A stretch of 52,910 nt of DNA from Kluyvera intermedia (GTDB lineage Bacteria > Pseudomonadota > Gammaproteobacteria > Enterobacterales > Enterobacteriaceae): assembly GCF_021440345.1 (NCBI RefSeq), contig NZ_JAKCNS010000014.1, positions 1-52,910 on the forward strand, in the 5' to 3' direction. The notes beneath the pieces are model-generated. The model saw only the letters and a list, made by a program, of their open reading frames with translations. It did no database searches and had not been told where the DNA came from. This document shows positions 11,767-20,712 of this stretch, one piece after another. Within the stretch, counting starts at the first letter, position 1. Each line of letters opens with the position of its first letter. Both the position numbers and the translations under genes were made by a program.

Positions 11767-12065
11767 TCCCCTTAACCCATGGACTGATCCTCGCCGCGAT
11801 ACTCTTCGTTCTCGGGCTGACCGGTCTGGTTATCCGCCGCAATCTGCTGTTTATGCTGATTGGGCTGGAAATCATGATTAACGCCGCCGCGCTGGCCTTC
11901 GTGGTCGCCGGCAGCTACTGGGGCCAGACCGATGGTCAGGTGATGTATATCCTCGCCATTACTCTTGCGGCTGCGGAAGCGAGTATTGGCCTGGCGCTGC
12001 TGCTGCAGCTCCATCGTCGCCGCCAGAACCTGAACATCGATTCAGTAAGTGAGTTGCGCGGATGA
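11763..12065 (+). CDS. nuoK: NADH-quinone oxidoreductase subunit K
   Basis: NuoK (100 residues) is a three-helix membrane subunit related to MrpC. Glutamates buried in the membrane, needed for proton translocation, are visible in [13 protein letters not shown] and in [15 protein letters not shown]. It overlaps both nuoJ and nuoL by 4 bases, consistent with tight translational coupling. Confidence 0.97.
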   Translation: MIPLTHGLILAAILFVLGLTGLVIRRNLLFMLIGLEIMINAAALAFVVAGSYWGQTDGQVMYILAITLAAAEASIGLALLLQLHRRRQNLNIDSVSELRG

Positions 12066-13903
12066 ACATGCTTGCCTTAACCATTATTTTCCCATTAATC
12101 GGCTTTGTCCTGCTGGCCTTCTCCCGTGGACGCTGGTCGGAAAACCTGTCCGCCACCATCGGTATGGGGTCGATTGGTCTGTCTGCACTGGTTACCGCGT
12201 TTGTCGGCATGGACTTCTTCGCCAACGGCAAACAGGCATTTAGCCTGCCGCTGTGGACGTGGATGTCGGTCGGTGATTTCAACATCGGCTTCAACCTGGT
12301 GCTGGACGGCCTGTCGCTGACCATGCTGTCCGTTGTTACCGGCGTAGGCTTCCTGATCCACATGTTCGCCTCCTGGTACATGCGCGGTGAAGAGGGCTAC
12401 TCCCGCTTCTTCGCTTACACCAACCTGTTCATCGCGAGCATGGTGGTGCTGGTGCTGGCGGATAACCTGCTGCTGATGTACCTCGGCTGGGAAGGCGTGG
12501 GCCTGTGCTCCTATCTGCTGATCGGTTTCTACTACACCGATCCGAAGAATGGCGCGGCGGCGATGAAAGCCTTCGTGGTGACCCGTGTCGGTGACGTCTT
12601 CCTGGCGTTCGCGCTGTTCATTCTCTACAACGAGCTGGGCACGCTGAACTTCCGCGAGATGGTTGAACTGGCGCCGGCGCACTTCGCTGCGGGTAATGAC
12701 ATGCTGATGTGGGCAACCCTGATGCTGCTGGGCGGTGCGGTCGGTAAATCGGCGCAGCTGCCGTTGCAGACCTGGCTTGCGGACGCAATGGCTGGCCCAA
12801 CGCCGGTTTCTGCGCTGATCCACGCCGCGACGATGGTAACTGCTGGTGTCTACCTGATTGCTCGTACTCATGGCCTGTTCCTGCTGACGCCGGAAGTACT
12901 GCATCTGGTTGGGATTGTCGGGGCGATTACGCTGGTGCTGGCAGGCTTTGCCGCACTGGTACAGACCGACATCAAACGCGTTCTGGCGTACTCCACCATG
13001 AGCCAGATTGGCTACATGTTCCTGGCGCTGGGCGTTCAGGCGTGGGATGCGGCGATTTTCCATCTGATGACGCATGCGTTCTTCAAAGCGCTGCTGTTCC
13101 TGGCGTCCGGCTCGGTCATCCTTGCCTGCCACCACGAGCAGAACATCTTCAAGATGGGCGGCCTGCGTAAGTCGATTCCGCTGGTGTATGCCTGCTTCCT
13201 GGTCGGTGGTGCCGCGCTGTCCGCGCTGCCGCTGATTACCGCGGGCTTCTTCAGTAAAGATGAAATCCTTGCGGGTGCAATGGCCAACGGTCATATCAAT
13301 CTGATGGTTGCCGGTCTGGTCGGTGCGTTTATGACCTCCCTGTATACCTTCCGGATGATCTTTATCGTCTTCCACGGGAAAGAGCAGATTCACGCCCACG
13401 CAGGGAAGGGGATTACTCATCACCTGCCGCTGATTGTGCTGATGGTGCTGTCGACCTTTATCGGCGCGATGATTGTGCCACCGCTGCACGGCGTACTGCC
13501 AGCCACCACCGAGCTTGAGCACGGTCGCGTGCTGACGCTGGAAATCACCTCCGGTGTGGTGGCGATTGCCGGTATCCTGATTGCAGCATGGCTGTGGCTG
13601 GGCAAACGTACGCTGGTGACCTCTATCGCTAATAGCGCGCCGGGCCGTCTGCTGGGCACCTGGTGGTATAACGCCTGGGGCTTCGACTGGCTGTACGACA
13701 AAGTGTTCGTTAAGCCGTTCCTGGGCATTGCCTGGCTGCTGAAGAGCGATCCGCTCAATGCGTTGATGAACCTTCCGGCGATTCTCTCCCGCTTTGCAGG
13801 CAAAGGCCTGGTGATGAGCGAGAACGGATATCTGCGCTGGTACGTTGCGTCGATGAGCATTGGTGCCGTGGTGGTTCTGGCGCTGTTGATGGTGTTGCGT
13901 TAA
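12062..13903 (+). CDS. nuoL: NADH-quinone oxidoreductase subunit L (proton-pumping)
   Basis: NuoL (613 residues) is the distal antiporter-like proton-pumping subunit. It has about 14 core helices plus a C-terminal lateral helix that runs along the membrane arm. The Mrp-antiporter core motifs [16 protein letters not shown] and [10 protein letters not shown] are visible, as is the charged channel lysine region [18 protein letters not shown]. Length and order match E. coli. A 101-base gap with two hairpins separates it from nuoM. Confidence 0.97.
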   Translation: MNMLALTIIFPLIGFVLLAFSRGRWSENLSATIGMGSIGLSALVTAFVGMDFFANGKQAFSLPLWTWMSVGDFNIGFNLVLDGLSLTMLSVVTGVGFLIHMFASWYMRGEEGYSRFFAYTNLFIASMVVLVLADNLLLMYLGWEGVGLCSYLLIGFYYTDPKNGAAAMKAFVVTRVGDVFLAFALFILYNELGTLNFREMVELAPAHFAAGNDMLMWATLMLLGGAVGKSAQLPLQTWLADAMAGPTPVSALIHAATMVTAGVYLIARTHGLFLLTPEVLHLVGIVGAITLVLAGFAALVQTDIKRVLAYSTMSQIGYMFLALGVQAWDAAIFHLMTHAFFKALLFLASGSVILACHHEQNIFKMGGLRKSIPLVYACFLVGGAALSALPLITAGFFSKDEILAGAMANGHINLMVAGLVGAFMTSLYTFRMIFIVFHGKEQIHAHAGKGITHHLPLIVLMVLSTFIGAMIVPPLHGVLPATTELEHGRVLTLEITSGVVAIAGILIAAWLWLGKRTLVTSIANSAPGRLLGTWWYNAWGFDWLYDKVFVKPFLGIAWLLKSDPLNALMNLPAILSRFAGKGLVMSENGYLRWYVASMSIGAVVVLALLMVLR

Positions 13904-14004
13904 TTCGTTGGGGAGGGATTTCCTCCCCATGAAAATGTCGTGCTGTTTTCCTGTTCCGGCTGGCGTCGTTGCCACCGGATAGATGAATAAGGAAATGAAT
14001 TGCC
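13904..14004 (+). other. nuoL-nuoM intercistronic hairpins
   Basis: Two RNA stem-loops are visible. TGGGGAGG (13909-13916) pairs with CCTCCCCA (13922-13929). TCCGG-c-TGGC (13955-13964) pairs with GCCACCGGA (13971-13979) with one bulged C. Neither is followed by a T-run, so they look like processing or stabilising elements rather than terminators. Their function is unknown. Confidence 0.55.
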
Positions 14005-15534
14005 ATGTTATTACCCTGGCTAATACTGATTCCCTTTATCGGCGGTTTCCTCTGCTGGCAGACTGAACGCTTTGGCGTGAAGATGCCGCGCTGGATTGCG
14101 CTGATAACCATGGGACTGACGCTGGCGCTGTCTCTGCAACTGTGGTTGCAGGGGGGCTATTCGCTGACTCAATCCGCAGGCCTGCCGCAGTGGCAGTCTG
14201 AGTTTATTCTGCCGTGGATCCCGCGCTTTGGTATCACCGTGCACCTGGCGCTCGACGGTCTGTCGCTGCTGATGGTGGTGCTGACCGGGCTGTTGGGCGT
14301 GCTGGCGGTACTCTGTTCCTGGCGTGAAATCCAGAAATATCAGGGCTTCTTCCACCTCAACCTGATGTGGATCCTGGGCGGCGTTATCGGCGTGTTCCTG
14401 GCCATCGACATGTTCCTGTTCTTCTTCTTCTGGGAGATGATGCTGGTACCGATGTACTTCCTGATAGCGCTGTGGGGCCACAAAGCCTCTGACGGTAAAA
14501 CGCGTATCACGGCGGCGACCAAGTTCTTCATCTACACCCAGGCGAGTGGTCTGGTGATGCTGATTGCCATTCTGGGCCTGGTGTTTGTTCACCACGGCGC
14601 AACTGGCGTATGGACCTTCAACTACGAAGACCTGCTGAAAACGCCAATGTCTCACGGCGTAGAATATCTGCTGATGCTGGGCTTCTTCATCGCCTTCGCG
14701 GTGAAAATGCCGGTGGTTCCACTGCACGGCTGGCTGCCAGACGCGCACTCCCAGGCACCAACCGCGGGTTCCGTTGACCTCGCCGGTATCTTGCTGAAAA
14801 CCGCGGCCTACGGTCTGCTGCGCTTTGCGCTGCCGCTGTTCCCGAATGCTTCCGCCGAATTCGCGCCTATCGCGATGTGGCTGGGCGTTATCGGTATCTT
14901 CTACGGCGCATGGATGGCGTTCACCCAGTACGATATTAAACGTCTGATTGCTTACACCTCCGTTTCCCACATGGGCTTCGTGCTGATTGCTATCTACACC
15001 GGCAGCCAGCTGGCGTACCAGGGCGCGGTGATTCAGATGATTGCTCACGGCCTGTCGGCTGCGGGCCTGTTCATCCTGTGCGGTCAGCTGTACGAGCGTC
15101 TGCATACGCGTGATATGCGTCAGATGGGCGGTCTGTGGAGCAAAATTAAATGGTTGCCTGCGCTGTCCATGTTCTTCGCCGTTGCCACGCTGGGGATGCC
15201 GGGGACCGGTAACTTCGTTGGCGAATTTATGATCCTCTTCGGCAGCTACAAAGTGGTTCCGGTGATTACGGTGATTTCAACCTTCGGTCTGGTCTTTGCC
15301 TCCGTTTACTCGCTGGCAATGCTGCACCGCGCTTACTTCGGTAAAGCGAAAAGTGAAATTGCGGCACAAGAACTGCCAGGGATGTCGCTGCGTGAGCTGT
15401 TTATCGTCCTGTTGCTGGTCGTGCTTCTGGTTCTGCTGGGCTTCTACCCGCAGCCTATCCTGGACACGTCACATTCTGCGATGAGTAACATCCAGCAGTG
15501 GTTTGTTAATTCTGTTCCAACTACAAGGCCGTAA
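14005..15534 (+). CDS. nuoM: NADH-quinone oxidoreductase subunit M (proton-pumping)
   Basis: NuoM (509 residues, same as E. coli) is the middle antiporter-like proton pump. It shows the channel motif VPLHGWLPDAHSQAPTAGSV, with LAGILLKTAAYGLLRF after it and the helix-broken segment FTQYDIKRLIAYTSVSHMG. A helix glutamate for proton transfer lies in FFFFWEMMLVPMYF. GGAAATG precedes the start. nuoN starts 6 bases after the stop. Confidence 0.97.
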   Translation: MLLPWLILIPFIGGFLCWQTERFGVKMPRWIALITMGLTLALSLQLWLQGGYSLTQSAGLPQWQSEFILPWIPRFGITVHLALDGLSLLMVVLTGLLGVLAVLCSWREIQKYQGFFHLNLMWILGGVIGVFLAIDMFLFFFFWEMMLVPMYFLIALWGHKASDGKTRITAATKFFIYTQASGLVMLIAILGLVFVHHGATGVWTFNYEDLLKTPMSHGVEYLLMLGFFIAFAVKMPVVPLHGWLPDAHSQAPTAGSVDLAGILLKTAAYGLLRFALPLFPNASAEFAPIAMWLGVIGIFYGAWMAFTQYDIKRLIAYTSVSHMGFVLIAIYTGSQLAYQGAVIQMIAHGLSAAGLFILCGQLYERLHTRDMRQMGGLWSKIKWLPALSMFFAVATLGMPGTGNFVGEFMILFGSYKVVPVITVISTFGLVFASVYSLAMLHRAYFGKAKSEIAAQELPGMSLRELFIVLLLVVLLVLLGFYPQPILDTSHSAMSNIQQWFVNSVPTTRP

Positions 15535-15540
15535 TTCGCC

Positions 15541-16998
15541 ATGACAATAACTCCACAACAACTGATCGCGCTGTTACCGCTGCTGATCGTCGGCTTGACG
15601 GTGGTGGTTGTGATGCTCTCCATTGCGTGGCGACGCAATCACTTCCTCAATGCCACGCTGTCGGTCATTGGGCTTAACGCCGCGCTGGTTTCGCTCTGGT
15701 TTGTTGGCCAGGCGGGCGCAATGGACGTCACGCCGCTGATGCGCGTTGACGCGTATGCCATGTTCTACACCGGGCTGGTGCTGCTGGCGAGTCTTGCCAC
15801 CTGTACCTTTGCCTACCCGTGGCTTGAGGGTTATACCGATAACCGGGAAGAGTTCTACCTGCTGGTGCTGATTGCTGCTCTCGGCGGTATTCTGCTGGCG
15901 AACGCTAACCACCTGGCGGCGCTGTTCCTCGGTATTGAACTGATTTCTCTGCCACTGTTTGGCCTCGTGGGCTATGCATTCCGCCAGAAACGTTCACTGG
16001 AAGCGAGCATCAAGTACACCATTCTGTCCGCAGCTGCATCGTCCTTCCTGCTGTTTGGTATGGCGCTGCTGTACGCGCAGTCCGGCAACCTGTCCTTCGT
16101 CGCGCTCGGTAAGAGCCTCGGCGATAACATGCTGCACGAACCGCTGCTGCTGGCTGGCCTCGGTATGATGATTGTCGGCCTGGGCTTCAAGCTCTCGCTG
16201 GTGCCTTTCCACCTGTGGACCCCGGATGTTTATCAGGGTGCGCCTGCGCCGGTTTCAACCTTCCTGGCAACCGCCAGCAAGATTGCGATTTTCGCCGTGG
16301 TGATGCGTCTGTTCCTGTACGCTCCGGTGGGCGACAGTGAAGCGGTGCGCGTGGTGCTGGGCCTTATCGCCTTCGCCTCTATCATCTTCGGTAACCTGAT
16401 GGCGCTTAGCCAGACCAATATCAAACGTCTGCTCGGCTACTCGTCTATCTCCCACCTCGGCTACCTGCTGGTGGCGATGATTGCGCTGCAAAATGGTGAG
16501 ATGTCGATGGAGACCGTCGGTGTTTACCTGGCCGGTTACCTGTTCAGCAGCCTCGGCGCCTTTGGCGTGGTGAGCCTGATGTCCAGCCCATACCGTGGCC
16601 CGGATGCCGAGTCGCTGTTTGCTTACCGTGGCCTGTTCTGGCACCGTCCGATTCTGGCCGCGGTGATGACCGTGATGATGCTGTCTCTGGCCGGTATCCC
16701 GATGACGCTGGGCTTTATCGGTAAATTCTACGTGCTGGCAGTCGGTGTTCAGGCGCATCTGTGGTGGCTGGTCGGTGCCGTGGTTGTGGGCTCCGCGATT
16801 GGTTTGTACTACTACCTGCGCGTGGCCGTGAGCCTGTATCTGTCTGCTCCGGAAAAACCTAACCGCGATGCACCGTCGAACTGGCAGTACAGCGCCGGCG
16901 GTATCGTGGTGCTGATTTCGGCGCTGCTGGTGCTGGTGCTGGGTATCTATCCGCAGCCGCTGATTAGCATTGTGCAAAAAGCGATGCCACTGATGTAA
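15541..16998 (+). CDS. nuoN: NADH-quinone oxidoreductase subunit N (proton-pumping)
   Basis: NuoN (485 residues) is the third antiporter-like proton pump, next to NuoK. Visible motifs are [18 protein letters not shown] (helix glutamate), [20 protein letters not shown], and [20 protein letters not shown]. It is the last gene of the operon and is followed by a strong terminator. Confidence 0.97.
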   Translation: MTITPQQLIALLPLLIVGLTVVVVMLSIAWRRNHFLNATLSVIGLNAALVSLWFVGQAGAMDVTPLMRVDAYAMFYTGLVLLASLATCTFAYPWLEGYTDNREEFYLLVLIAALGGILLANANHLAALFLGIELISLPLFGLVGYAFRQKRSLEASIKYTILSAAASSFLLFGMALLYAQSGNLSFVALGKSLGDNMLHEPLLLAGLGMMIVGLGFKLSLVPFHLWTPDVYQGAPAPVSTFLATASKIAIFAVVMRLFLYAPVGDSEAVRVVLGLIAFASIIFGNLMALSQTNIKRLLGYSSISHLGYLLVAMIALQNGEMSMETVGVYLAGYLFSSLGAFGVVSLMSSPYRGPDAESLFAYRGLFWHRPILAAVMTVMMLSLAGIPMTLGFIGKFYVLAVGVQAHLWWLVGAVVVGSAIGLYYYLRVAVSLYLSAPEKPNRDAPSNWQYSAGGIVVLISALLVLVLGIYPQPLISIVQKAMPLM

Positions 16999-17014
16999 GC
17001 GATGTGGCTCTAAG

Positions 17015-17046
17015 AAAAAACCGCCGATTTATCGGCGGTTTTTTTA
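17015..17046 (+). terminator. nuo operon rho-independent terminator
   Basis: Stem CCGCCGAT (17021-17028) pairs with ATCGGCGG (17031-17038) across a TT loop, preceded by an A-run and followed by a run of seven T. It begins 16 bases after the nuoN stop and could also work on the other strand. Confidence 0.93.
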
Positions 17047-17187
17047 TGGGGTTAAGATGGGAATAGGGCGCAGGGGACTTCTCTGCCCCGAATGTGTCTG
17101 CCACTAGTTATAATAGGGGTTATTGATTTTTATACATAATCACGAATAATCGCCTTTCAACCTAAATTCAAAAAGGCACTGTAAAGC

Positions 17188-17553
17188 ATGATGCGGCTAC
17201 TGTTTCTTATTCTTTTATCTGTCTCGCTGGTTCCTATGGCTCAGGCTCGCCCACAGGTTGTCAAAGAGTATTGGTTTGTCTCGAAAGAGGACTCGCAAGA
17301 CGTCCAGAATTATGCGATGTCATTGAGTAAAGCCATAAATGACTATGCGCAAGGGTATGAGACATTGAAAGGAACGACGTGTCCGCTGGGTTTGATGATG
17401 GATAAGAAGGGAAATGTCACCACTGTCATCGCGCTTAATCACACGAAAACGAAAACCTGTGAAGCCGCCTTAATAGCGCTGGATAACGTGGAATATCCCG
17501 ACGCACCGGCCGAAATTCGCGGCAAATTTATCATGTTGGATTACACGCCCTAA
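17188..17553 (+). CDS. Secreted stand-alone TolA C-terminal (domain III)-like protein
   Basis: A 121-residue protein with a signal peptide (hydrophobic residues 3-18, likely cleavage after AQA at residue 20). The rest resembles TolA domain III. C65 in KGTTCPLGLMMDKKGNV and C91 in KTKTCEAALIALDNV match in context and spacing the two cysteines of TolA-III, and both proteins end in a short L-D-x-x-P tail. It lacks the TolA membrane anchor and long helical domain II, so it should be free in the periplasm. A second ATG at 17191 is an alternative start. It stands alone behind the nuo terminator. A role with Tol-Pal, colicins or phage is inference. Confidence 0.75.
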   Translation: MMRLLFLILLSVSLVPMAQARPQVVKEYWFVSKEDSQDVQNYAMSLSKAINDYAQGYETLKGTTCPLGLMMDKKGNVTTVIALNHTKTKTCEAALIALDNVEYPDAPAEIRGKFIMLDYTP

Positions 17554-17584
17554 GCTAATTCTATGTCGCTTATTTTTCGCAAAA

Positions 17585-17609
17585 TAGCCCGCAGAGTGAC
17601 TACGGGCTA
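17585..17609. terminator. Bidirectional terminator candidate between convergent genes
   Basis: TAGCCCG (17585-17591) pairs with CGGGCTA (17603-17609) across an 11-base loop. On the minus strand it is followed by TTTTGCGA, so it best suits the exporter gene ending at 17657, although it lies between both convergent genes. Confidence 0.55.
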
Positions 17610-17656
17610 CCTGGTTTGGCGATGGAAAATATTGATGGTTGTGCTTATAGACCGTT

Positions 17657-18244
17657 TTAGAAAAACATCCTGACGGCACAGTAAATCAGTAACAGGGCCA
17701 GCACCCGATTAACCAGCCGACCATATTGGCGAAAAATCGACTGGAACAGATGGCCGGCTAATGCCCACACCAGATTCCCCAGACAGCCAATAACGGCGAG
17801 CAGAATACTGACCGCGGTCACGGAGAGAATATTCTGCGTATACGGCAGCACGAAGGCGGAGAGCGCCGTAATGCCGTACAGAATAATTTTCACGTTGGCA
17901 AATTGAAGCCAGAAGCTCAACCAAAAACTCAGGGGCCTTTCGCTGCTGTCATCAGTAGCCGGTGAGCTATTGGCTATCTTCCACGCGAGCCACAGAATAT
18001 AGGCCGCGCCAACCCATACCAGCCAATGCGTGAGGGAAGGAAGTACGCTGATAAGCGTATAGGTAAAAACGCCACAGATGAGCATAAGCGCCAAAAAGCC
18101 AGCGCTCATTCCTGCCAGCACGCGCAAACTGCGGCGAAAACCATGTTGGTTCACTGAACTTAGCGCCAGAATATTATTGGGGCCGGGGGTCAGCGCAGTG
18201 ATTAATGTATAGGTGAGAAAGCCACTGATTATTGTTGGTGTCAC
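17657..18244 (-). CDS. LysE/RhtB-family exporter
   Basis: A 195-residue inner-membrane protein with about six hydrophobic helices and the RhtB/LysE signature ALTPGPNNILALSSVNQHGF near the N-terminus. Members export amino acids or related metabolites. The substrate cannot be told from sequence. It is divergent from a LysR regulator with a 112-base shared promoter gap, a common arrangement in which the regulator senses the exported compound. Confidence 0.85.
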   Translation of the reverse strand: MTPTIISGFLTYTLITALTPGPNNILALSSVNQHGFRRSLRVLAGMSAGFLALMLICGVFTYTLISVLPSLTHWLVWVGAAYILWLAWKIANSSPATDDSSERPLSFWLSFWLQFANVKIILYGITALSAFVLPYTQNILSVTAVSILLAVIGCLGNLVWALAGHLFQSIFRQYGRLVNRVLALLLIYCAVRMFF

Positions 18245-18356
18245 TTGTATTCTCCTTGTTGTCAGCGCATATTAGCCAGCGATATACATTCAAAAAAGCG
18301 AATGTTTTCAATCTCTCACTTCTAATTTTTCGATGTGTTTAATGCGGAGTGGCTTT

Positions 18357-19244
18357 ATGGATTTGCGGCGTTTCATCACCTTTAAAACGATTGTGGAAGA
18401 GGGGTCTTTTGCGCAGGCTGCCCGCAAGCTGTGCTGCACGCAATCGACCGTCACCTTCCAGATCCAACAGCTGGAACAGGAACTCTCATACCCGGTATTC
18501 GAAAAAGTCGGCCGTCGCATGGTGCTGACGCCGGCGGGAAAACTGCTGCTGCCAAAAGTGAGGGAGTTAACGCGCGTGTTGGAAGGGATCCGTGAGATCT
18601 CTGCCAGTGAGGAAGAGATCGCGGGAGACTTACGGATAATGGTCGGCGAGACGCTACTGGCTTATAAAATGCCGGAAGTGCTGAGGTTATTTCGGCTTAA
18701 AGCACCAAAAGTTCGGCTGTCTTTGCAGTCGGTAAACTGTTATTCCATCCGGGATTCCCTGCTTGCCGATAATACTGATTTGGGCGTTTTTTATCGGGTA
18801 GGGCACGATGATGCGCTTCACATGGAATATTTTGGCCAGCAGGAGTTAGTGCTGGTTGCCTCTGCGCAGCTCGAAGATTTTGATTTTACGAGGGTAGAGC
18901 AGCACATTCCGGTCAGTTTTATTATCAATGAGCCACAGTGCATCTTCCGGCAAATATTCGAATCCACGCTGCGTGAGCGAAAAATAACGCTGGAGAACAC
19001 CATTGAGCTTTGGAGCATTGAGAGCATTAAACGATGCGTGGCCAGTAATCTCGGAGTGTCATTCTTGCCATACTTTAGCGTGGCACAGGAACTGGAGTCC
19101 GGCGAACTCAAAGCGCTGCCTTTTTCTTCCAATCCGCCGTCCATTACCGCGCTCTGCGCCTATCATGCCGACAGAACCGTCAGCCCAGCGATGAAAATCT
19201 TTATCGACTGTATGCGTGAATGTTTGGGTGAAAGTACAACCTGA
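18357..19244 (+). CDS. LysR-family transcriptional regulator
   Basis: A 295-residue regulator with an N-terminal helix-turn-helix (GSFAQAARKLCCTQSTVTFQ, about residues 18-37) and a LysR substrate-binding domain. The frame opens at 18333, but GGAG at 18346-18349 is correctly spaced for ATG 18357, giving MDLRRFITFKTIVEEGSF. It is divergent from the RhtB exporter at 17657-18244, its most likely target, and convergent with a second RhtB exporter 22 bases downstream. The effector is unknown. Confidence 0.85.
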   Translation: MDLRRFITFKTIVEEGSFAQAARKLCCTQSTVTFQIQQLEQELSYPVFEKVGRRMVLTPAGKLLLPKVRELTRVLEGIREISASEEEIAGDLRIMVGETLLAYKMPEVLRLFRLKAPKVRLSLQSVNCYSIRDSLLADNTDLGVFYRVGHDDALHMEYFGQQELVLVASAQLEDFDFTRVEQHIPVSFIINEPQCIFRQIFESTLRERKITLENTIELWSIESIKRCVASNLGVSFLPYFSVAQELESGELKALPFSSNPPSITALCAYHADRTVSPAMKIFIDCMRECLGESTT

Positions 19245-19247
19245 ATA

Positions 19248-19263
19248 CCTGGCCGCAGCCAGG
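19248..19263. terminator. Short hairpin between convergent genes
   Basis: CCTGGC (19248-19253) and GCCAGG (19258-19263) form a perfect 6-bp stem with a 4-base loop in the 22-base gap between the LysR gene and the convergent exporter. There is no T-run, so terminator function is only a suggestion. Confidence 0.35.
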
Positions 19264-19266
19264 CCC

Positions 19267-19917
19267 TTACTTCACTGAGTTTTGCGGCATACCGCCGCTA
19301 AACAGCATGCGAATACCCAGCCCAATCATCACCACACCGGTGAATCGCTCCTGCCATTTTAAAAAGCCCGGATGCTGGCTAAGCCAGTTGCCGAAGGTGC
19401 CTGAGGCGAGGGCGACCGACCCCAGCGACAGGATGCCGGCCAGTTTTTGAATGCTGCCAAGAATAAGCAGCTGTAGCCAGATAGGGCCGACGGCCGGGTC
19501 GACAAACTGTGGGAGAAAGGCGAACATGAACAGCAGCGATTTGGGGTTGGTCAGACTGTTAATCGCCCCTTCCTTAACCGCTCTTCGGCCTGATATTTTG
19601 ACGGTTTTGCCGATCCGCGTGTCGGCCCCTGAGGTCGCGAGCATCTTGACGCCGAGCCATATCAGGTAAGCGGCACCCACCCAGCGGAGGACGTCCAGCG
19701 CCAGCGGCCAGGCGTGGACGGCGGCCACCAGCCCGAAGACCAGAAACGAAACCTGAATCGTGCCTGCAATAAAGACGTTGCCGAGCACGGTCAGCAGCGC
19801 GATTCGTCGCCCCTGACCAATGCCGCGCGCGATGGTGAGCATCATGTCGGGGCCGGGCGAGATCTCCAGCAGGGCTAAGGCGACGAGGAAAGTGAGGAAT
19901 GTTTCTGTCGTGGGCAT
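19267..19917 (-). CDS. LysE/RhtB-family exporter (second)
   Basis: A 216-residue membrane protein with the family signature EISPGPDMMLTIARGIGQGR at residues 18-37, followed by about five more hydrophobic helices and INSLTNPKSLLFMFAFLPQF, typical of RhtB/homoserine-lactone exporters. It shares only the family pattern with the exporter at 17657-18244, so the two are not a recent duplication. The substrate is unknown. Confidence 0.85.
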   Translation of the reverse strand: MPTTETFLTFLVALALLEISPGPDMMLTIARGIGQGRRIALLTVLGNVFIAGTIQVSFLVFGLVAAVHAWPLALDVLRWVGAAYLIWLGVKMLATSGADTRIGKTVKISGRRAVKEGAINSLTNPKSLLFMFAFLPQFVDPAVGPIWLQLLILGSIQKLAGILSLGSVALASGTFGNWLSQHPGFLKWQERFTGVVMIGLGIRMLFSGGMPQNSVK

Positions 19918-20202
19918 ACGGGTGAGCCAAAAGGGAAGAGGTTAGCTACGTTACCGCAATTTCAGCCGGGCAGGAATAATCAGATTTAGCGTTGCCTCAT
20001 TTGAACCGTGCGGAATGTGTCATCTATTCTTGATAGACGTCAACGTATCAACGATGCCGCATCCCCCATATTACAGGGCCTGAAATGACGCTCAGTTCAG
20101 GCAAGGTCAACCGTCAGGGATAATGGGTGATAACAGACGCTATGTGGGGAGCTACGCTTGATGCTTCTCCCCGCGTCAAACGAGATGAAGACAGGGTCCA
20201 TG
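19918..20202. other. Intergenic gap, divergent promoters expected
   Basis: About 285 bases lie between the start of the minus-strand exporter and the next plus-strand gene. I see no gene, strong hairpin or repeat. Both flanking genes must be expressed from here. Confidence 0.4.
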
Positions 20203-20622
20203 ATGAAAAAAACGATCGCGATGGTCATTCTTGCTGCCACCACGCTGGCGGGTTTTACCGTACTCCCGGCGCACGCTATCAGCGAAGCCTATCGTGCCCA
20301 GCTTGAACGTTCGGGCTGTACGCAGCTAACCGACGGCAATGGCTGCGATATCCATAAGTCAAAAGCGCAGAATCAGGCTGCCGCACAGCCACAAGCGAGC
20401 CAGCGCCACGGCAAAGCGGACCCGGAGGCAGCACGGGCGGTGCAGGCGGAAATATTGCCGCAGGTTCGCGATAAGGATCTCGCTCAAGCGATTAAGGTGA
20501 TGACCCAACAGGGATGGAAGCGAGTGGGTAAAGACGGTGTGACGTTCCAGAAGGCCGGATTCAATGCCTTCCTCAACCAGGATGTGGATAGCCGCAAAGT
20601 GGTTGGTGTGACTATCGACTAA
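20203..20622 (+). CDS. Hypothetical secreted protein
   Basis: I do not recognise this family. From ATG 20203 (AGGG at 20193-20196) the protein has about 139 residues. It has a clear signal peptide, MKKTIAMVILAATTLAGF, ending LPAHA before ISEAYRAQ. The mature part has two cysteines close together (SGCTQLTDGNGCD), a Gln/Ala-rich linker, and a helical C-terminal half ending in VDSRKVVGVTID. The frame is open from 20158, but the extra residues would put charged sequence before the signal peptide. It is a single gene, followed by a long perfect hairpin. Confidence 0.7.
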   Translation: MKKTIAMVILAATTLAGFTVLPAHAISEAYRAQLERSGCTQLTDGNGCDIHKSKAQNQAAAQPQASQRHGKADPEAARAVQAEILPQVRDKDLAQAIKVMTQQGWKRVGKDGVTFQKAGFNAFLNQDVDSRKVVGVTID

Positions 20623-20641
20623 CAGAAAATGACATTTAATA

Positions 20642-20674
20642 GATCTCAGGCGATGAGTGAGATCGCCTGAGATC
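20642..20674. terminator. Perfect 13-bp hairpin between convergent genes
   Basis: GATCTCAGGCGAT (20642-20654) and ATCGCCTGAGATC (20662-20674) form a perfect 13-bp stem with a 7-base loop. It lies between the secreted-protein gene and the convergent mesD gene. No T-run follows on either strand, so its action as a terminator is likely but unproven. Confidence 0.5.
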
Positions 20675-20712
20675 GAACGCGTAGCCTTAGAATATCCGGC
20701 CGATGCGCCGCG

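Noticed and set aside
12095-13975. A 626-codon open frame on the minus strand across nuoL
   Set aside because: It is antisense to nuoL, has His/Gln/Arg-rich composition typical of a complement of hydrophobic coding DNA, and matches no family.
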